DNA of 8,341 nt from Methanosarcina sp. (GTDB lineage Archaea; Halobacteriota; Methanosarcinia; Methanosarcinales; Methanosarcinaceae): NCBI GenBank assembly GCA_013330315.1, contig DUIO01000167.1, forward strand, positions 13,966-22,306, given 5' to 3'. Under the pieces are notes generated by a model. The model did no database searches, was not told the origin of the DNA, and saw only the letters and a list, made by a program, of their open reading frames with translations. Position numbers and translations under genes: made by a program. Shown piece by piece: positions 6,825-8,341 of this stretch; position 1 is the stretch's first letter, and each line of letters begins with the position of its first letter.

Positions 6825-7856
6825 ATGAGAAAACTGCTGAATACATTATATATCACAACTCCGGAGTCTTACCTTTTAAGGGACGGGGAAAACGTGGTTG
6901 TTAAGGTAAAGGACGTTGAAACGTTTCGTATCCCTATCCATAATCTTGAGGGGATAATTTGTTTTGCATATATGGGTGCGAGCCCCCAGCTGATGCAGCT
7001 CTGTACTGACAATAAGGTAGGCTTATCTTTTTTAACCCCGAATGGAAAATTTCTGGCGCGTGTTAATGGAAAAGTTAGAGGGAATGTTTTGCTGCGGCGT
7101 ACTCAGTATCGGAAAGCTGACAACGAAGAGGATTCTCTGGATCTCGCCAAATGTTTTATTATCGGAAAAGTTGTCAACTGCAAGACTGTTCTTGGAAGAG
7201 GCATCCGGGACCATGGCGATGTAATTGACATTAGTAAAATTAGTTCAGTTACTAATCTGCTGATAGATAATCTAAAGAATATTGATTCCTGTTTGAATTC
7301 GGACTCTCTTCGCGGTATTGAAGGAAATTGTGCGAAATTTTATTTTGACGCACTGGACGAACTCATTCTTAAGCAAAAGGACATTTTTTTCATATTTGAG
7401 AGAAACAGGAGGCCTCCTCTTGATAATATGAATTCTTTATTATCTTTTTTGTATACGCTGCTTGCTCATGATGTTGAATCTGCTTTAGAAACCGTTGGAC
7501 TTGATCCTTATGTCGGCTTTTTTCACACTGACCGTCCCGGAAGGCCAAGTCTTGCGCTTGATCTGATGGAGGAGCTCAGACCTTTCATGGCTGATCGCCT
7601 AGCATTGAGCATGGTTAACCTTAAGCAGGTTAATGGAAAAGATTTCCTAAAAAAGGAAAACGGGGCTGTCCTCATGACTGAAGATGGAAGAAAAAATATA
7701 CTGGCAACCTGGCAGAAGAGAAAACAGGAGCAGATTACTCATCCCTATTTAAATGAAAAAATTCCGGTCGGGTTAATTCCGTATGTGCAGGCAATGCTGT
7801 TGGCTCGCTATTTAAGAGGAGATATTGACGGTTATCCGCCATTTTTTATGAATTGA
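6825..7856 (+). CDS. cas1: Cas1, type I-C CRISPR integrase
   Basis: A metal-dependent integrase that, as two dimers bridged by Cas2, inserts prespacers at the leader-repeat junction. From ATG 6825 it has 343 residues, the usual type I-C length. It begins MRKLLNTLYITTPESYLLRDGE without a gap, with an N-terminal beta domain to about residue 80. The helical catalytic domain carries E166 (LRGIEGNCAKFYF), H234 (GFFHTDRPGRPS), and the acidic pair D246 and E249 (ALDLMEE), which correspond to the known Glu-His-Asp site. An ATG at 6801 would add eight residues (MSAKGFIF) but lacks a ribosome site; AGGGG at 6811-6815 supports 6825. The stop TGA is embedded in the cas2 ribosome site, so the two genes are tightly coupled, fitting their fixed joint complex. 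Confidence 0.96.
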   Translation: MRKLLNTLYITTPESYLLRDGENVVVKVKDVETFRIPIHNLEGIICFAYMGASPQLMQLCTDNKVGLSFLTPNGKFLARVNGKVRGNVLLRRTQYRKADNEEDSLDLAKCFIIGKVVNCKTVLGRGIRDHGDVIDISKISSVTNLLIDNLKNIDSCLNSDSLRGIEGNCAKFYFDALDELILKQKDIFFIFERNRRPPLDNMNSLLSFLYTLLAHDVESALETVGLDPYVGFFHTDRPGRPSLALDLMEELRPFMADRLALSMVNLKQVNGKDFLKKENGAVLMTEDGRKNILATWQKRKQEQITHPYLNEKIPVGLIPYVQAMLLARYLRGDIDGYPPFFMN

Positions 7857-7860
7857 GGTG
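7855..7860 (+). promoter_or_regulatory. cas2 ribosome binding site overlapping the cas1 stop
   Basis: GAGGTG begins inside the cas1 TGA stop codon. Its last three bases are an in-frame GTG at 7858 that extends the cas2 frame but cannot be both ribosome site and start. Six bases downstream is GTG 7867 and nine downstream ATG 7870. The site therefore places cas2 initiation at one of these two codons. Confidence 0.7.
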
Positions 7861-7866
7861 TTTATA

Positions 7867-8157
7867 GTGATGGTACTGGTTACTTATGATGTCAATACAG
7901 AATCAGAAGGTGGAAAGAGCAGGCTAAGAAAAGTGGCAAAAGAGTGCGAAAATTACGGACAGAGGGTTCAGAACTCAGTATTTGAGTGTCTTGTGGACCC
8001 TGCTCAGTTTGCAGAGCTTAAACATTCTCTATGCGATATTATGGAAGAGGATAAAGATAGCCTGAGATTCTACTATTTGGGTAAGAATTGGAAAAATCGG
8101 GTGGAGCATTTTGGTGCAAAAAAAGGGTATGACCCAGAAGGTTTCTTACTTGCATAA
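7867..8157 (+). CDS. cas2: Cas2, adaptation complex subunit
   Basis: A small ferredoxin-fold protein that bridges two Cas1 dimers and holds the prespacer. From GTG 7867 it has 96 residues, the typical type I-C length, starting MMVLVTYDVNTESEGGKSRL. The first strand ends in the conserved Asp (D8), and RVQNSVFECLVDPAQ and LRFYYLG follow as the second strand and the late strand of the fold. The C-terminus (VEHFGAKKGYDPEGFLLA) is complete. ATG 7870 is an equally good alternative, giving 95 residues; GTG 7858 lies within the ribosome site and is rejected. cas2 is the last gene before the leader, as expected for this subtype. Confidence 0.95.
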   Translation: MMVLVTYDVNTESEGGKSRLRKVAKECENYGQRVQNSVFECLVDPAQFAELKHSLCDIMEEDKDSLRFYYLGKNWKNRVEHFGAKKGYDPEGFLLA

Positions 8158-8159
8158 TT

Positions 8160-8202
8160 TTGCGAACCTATAGTGAACATTAATTCACTGGGAGGTTCGC
8201 AA
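8160..8202. repeat. Long stem-loop directly after cas2
   Basis: TTGCGAACCT (8160-8169) and AGGTTCGCAA (8193-8202) are perfect 10-nt inverted arms. Inside them AGTGAA (8172-8177) pairs with TTCACT (8184-8189), leaving a small internal bulge and the loop CATTAA. It begins 2 nt after the cas2 stop. Neither strand has a T-run directly after the stem, so it is not a classical intrinsic terminator. It could protect the 3' end of the cas mRNA, aid termination at the T6 tract 24 nt downstream, or act as a leader element. I recall similar GCGAACC-type stems after cas2 in other type I-C loci but cannot confirm this here. Confidence 0.75.
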
Positions 8203-8225
8203 GAAAAATTGATTCATTATATTTA

Positions 8226-8231
8226 TTTTTT
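8226..8231 (+). terminator. Possible archaeal T-tract terminator of the cas operon
   Basis: A run of six T, preceded by the T-rich ATATTTA, lies 24 nt after the stem-loop that follows cas2. In archaea a T-tract on the non-template strand can be enough to stop RNA polymerase, which would end the cas message before the array promoter. Many AT-rich spacers contain such runs by chance. Confidence 0.3.
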
Positions 8232-8255
8232 ATGGCAGTTTATAGCTGGATCCAA

Positions 8256-8302
8256 ATGCATCAAATTTTTTATAATGTAAAATTACAAAACGGTTGATGC
8301 AT
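8256..8302. repeat. Perfect 9-bp inverted repeat around the leader promoter
   Basis: ATGCATCAA (8256-8264) and TTGATGCAT (8294-8302) are exact reverse complements separated by 29 nt that contain the TATA-like box. The right arm ends 18 nt before the first repeat. The arms may be binding half-sites for a regulator or for an architectural protein that bends the leader during spacer integration; they could also form a hairpin in RNA. No protein can be assigned from the sequence. Confidence 0.6.
8266..8276 (+). promoter_or_regulatory. Probable CRISPR array promoter
   Basis: TTTTTTATAAT contains an archaeal-type TATA box, and also a perfect bacterial -10 hexamer TATAAT (8271-8276), though without a recognisable -35 element 17 nt upstream. 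Archaeal spacing predicts a start near 8296-8300, so the precursor crRNA would begin about 20 nt before the first repeat. A position this close to the array fits a leader promoter. Confidence 0.45.
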
Positions 8303-8320
8303 AATCTGAATTAATTTGCG

Positions 8321-8341
8321 GTCGCACCCTTCGCGGGTGTG
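8321..8341 (+). CRISPR. First CRISPR repeat, cut by the window edge
   Basis: The last 21 bases begin GTCGCACCC and match the 5' part of type I-C repeats, which are about 32 nt long. CACCC (8325-8329) pairs with GGGTG (8335-8339) around the loop TTCGC. The stem extends by a G-U and a C-G pair to 8323 and 8341. This is the hairpin recognised by Cas5c, which cuts at its 3' base to leave an 11-nt 5' handle. The missing part would be about 11 nt, probably ending ATTGAAAC or ATTGAAAT. With only one partial copy visible, repetition is not shown directly; the call rests on the known repeat family and on position next to cas2 and the leader. Confidence 0.85.

Larger units (their letters stand above)
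8158..8320 (+). promoter_or_regulatory. CRISPR leader
   Basis: This 163-nt AT-rich, non-coding stretch between the cas2 stop and the first repeat is the leader: it drives transcription of the array and marks the end where Cas1-Cas2 insert new spacers. It contains, in order, a long stem-loop (8160-8202), a T6 tract (8226-8231), a TATA-like box (8266-8276) framed by a perfect inverted repeat (8256-8302), and TTTGCG abutting the repeat (8315-8320). Its place next to cas2, on the same strand as the genes, is the usual one for type I-C. Confidence 0.8.

Noticed and set aside
8258..8302. IHF binding sites at the ATCAA and TTGAT cores of the leader inverted repeat
   Set aside because: Each arm misses the WATCAA-N4-TTR consensus at two positions, and IHF is not expected in an archaeon.
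1..8341. A novel or hybrid defence system
   Set aside because: Every long open frame is a standard type I-C gene in standard order with its expected catalytic residues. There is no extra domain, fusion or accessory gene.

Overview
The window carries a complete type I-C (Dvulg subtype) CRISPR-Cas locus, all on the + strand, in the usual order cas3, cas5c, cas8c, cas7c, cas4, cas1, cas2. It is followed by the CRISPR leader and the first 21 bases of the first repeat, so the array lies just beyond the right edge and no spacer is visible. I see no gene outside this set. The system is a known class; the points of interest are in how it is expressed.

The host is most likely an archaeon, plausibly a methanogen of the Methanosarcina group. 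The clearest evidence is the spacer between cas3 and cas5, which holds a textbook archaeal BRE/TATA element about 26 bp ahead of a near-perfect Shine-Dalgarno sequence. The AT-rich spacers with TTTATA-type boxes and the GGAGGTG-type ribosome sites fit this. The taxon is an inference; no rRNA, tRNA or housekeeping gene is present, and type I-C loci move horizontally between bacteria and archaea.

Layout: 1-390 is gene-free, with a probable cas3 promoter near 318-326 and a short palindrome at 273-285. cas3 (391-2535) encodes a fused HD nuclease-helicase and probably forms its own transcription unit. The spacer 2536-2639 holds a T-tract and a new promoter. Then come cas5c, cas8c, cas7c and cas4 (2640-6746), joined by ATGA overlaps of 4 nt. 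A 78-nt gap precedes cas1 (6825-7856) and cas2 (7867-8157). The leader (8158-8320) contains a long stem-loop, a T-tract, a TATA-like box inside a perfect 9-bp inverted repeat, and then the repeat.

How the genes work together: Cas4, Cas1 and Cas2 select, trim and integrate new spacers at the leader end. Cas5c cuts the array transcript at the repeat hairpin, a job done by Cas6 in most other type I systems. Cas5c, Cas8c, a Cas7c filament and a small subunit Cas11c form Cascade on the crRNA. Cas11c is predicted to be translated separately from an internal start in cas8c. Cas3 is recruited to unwind and degrade the target. All expected catalytic residues are present and no frame is broken, so the locus looks functional.
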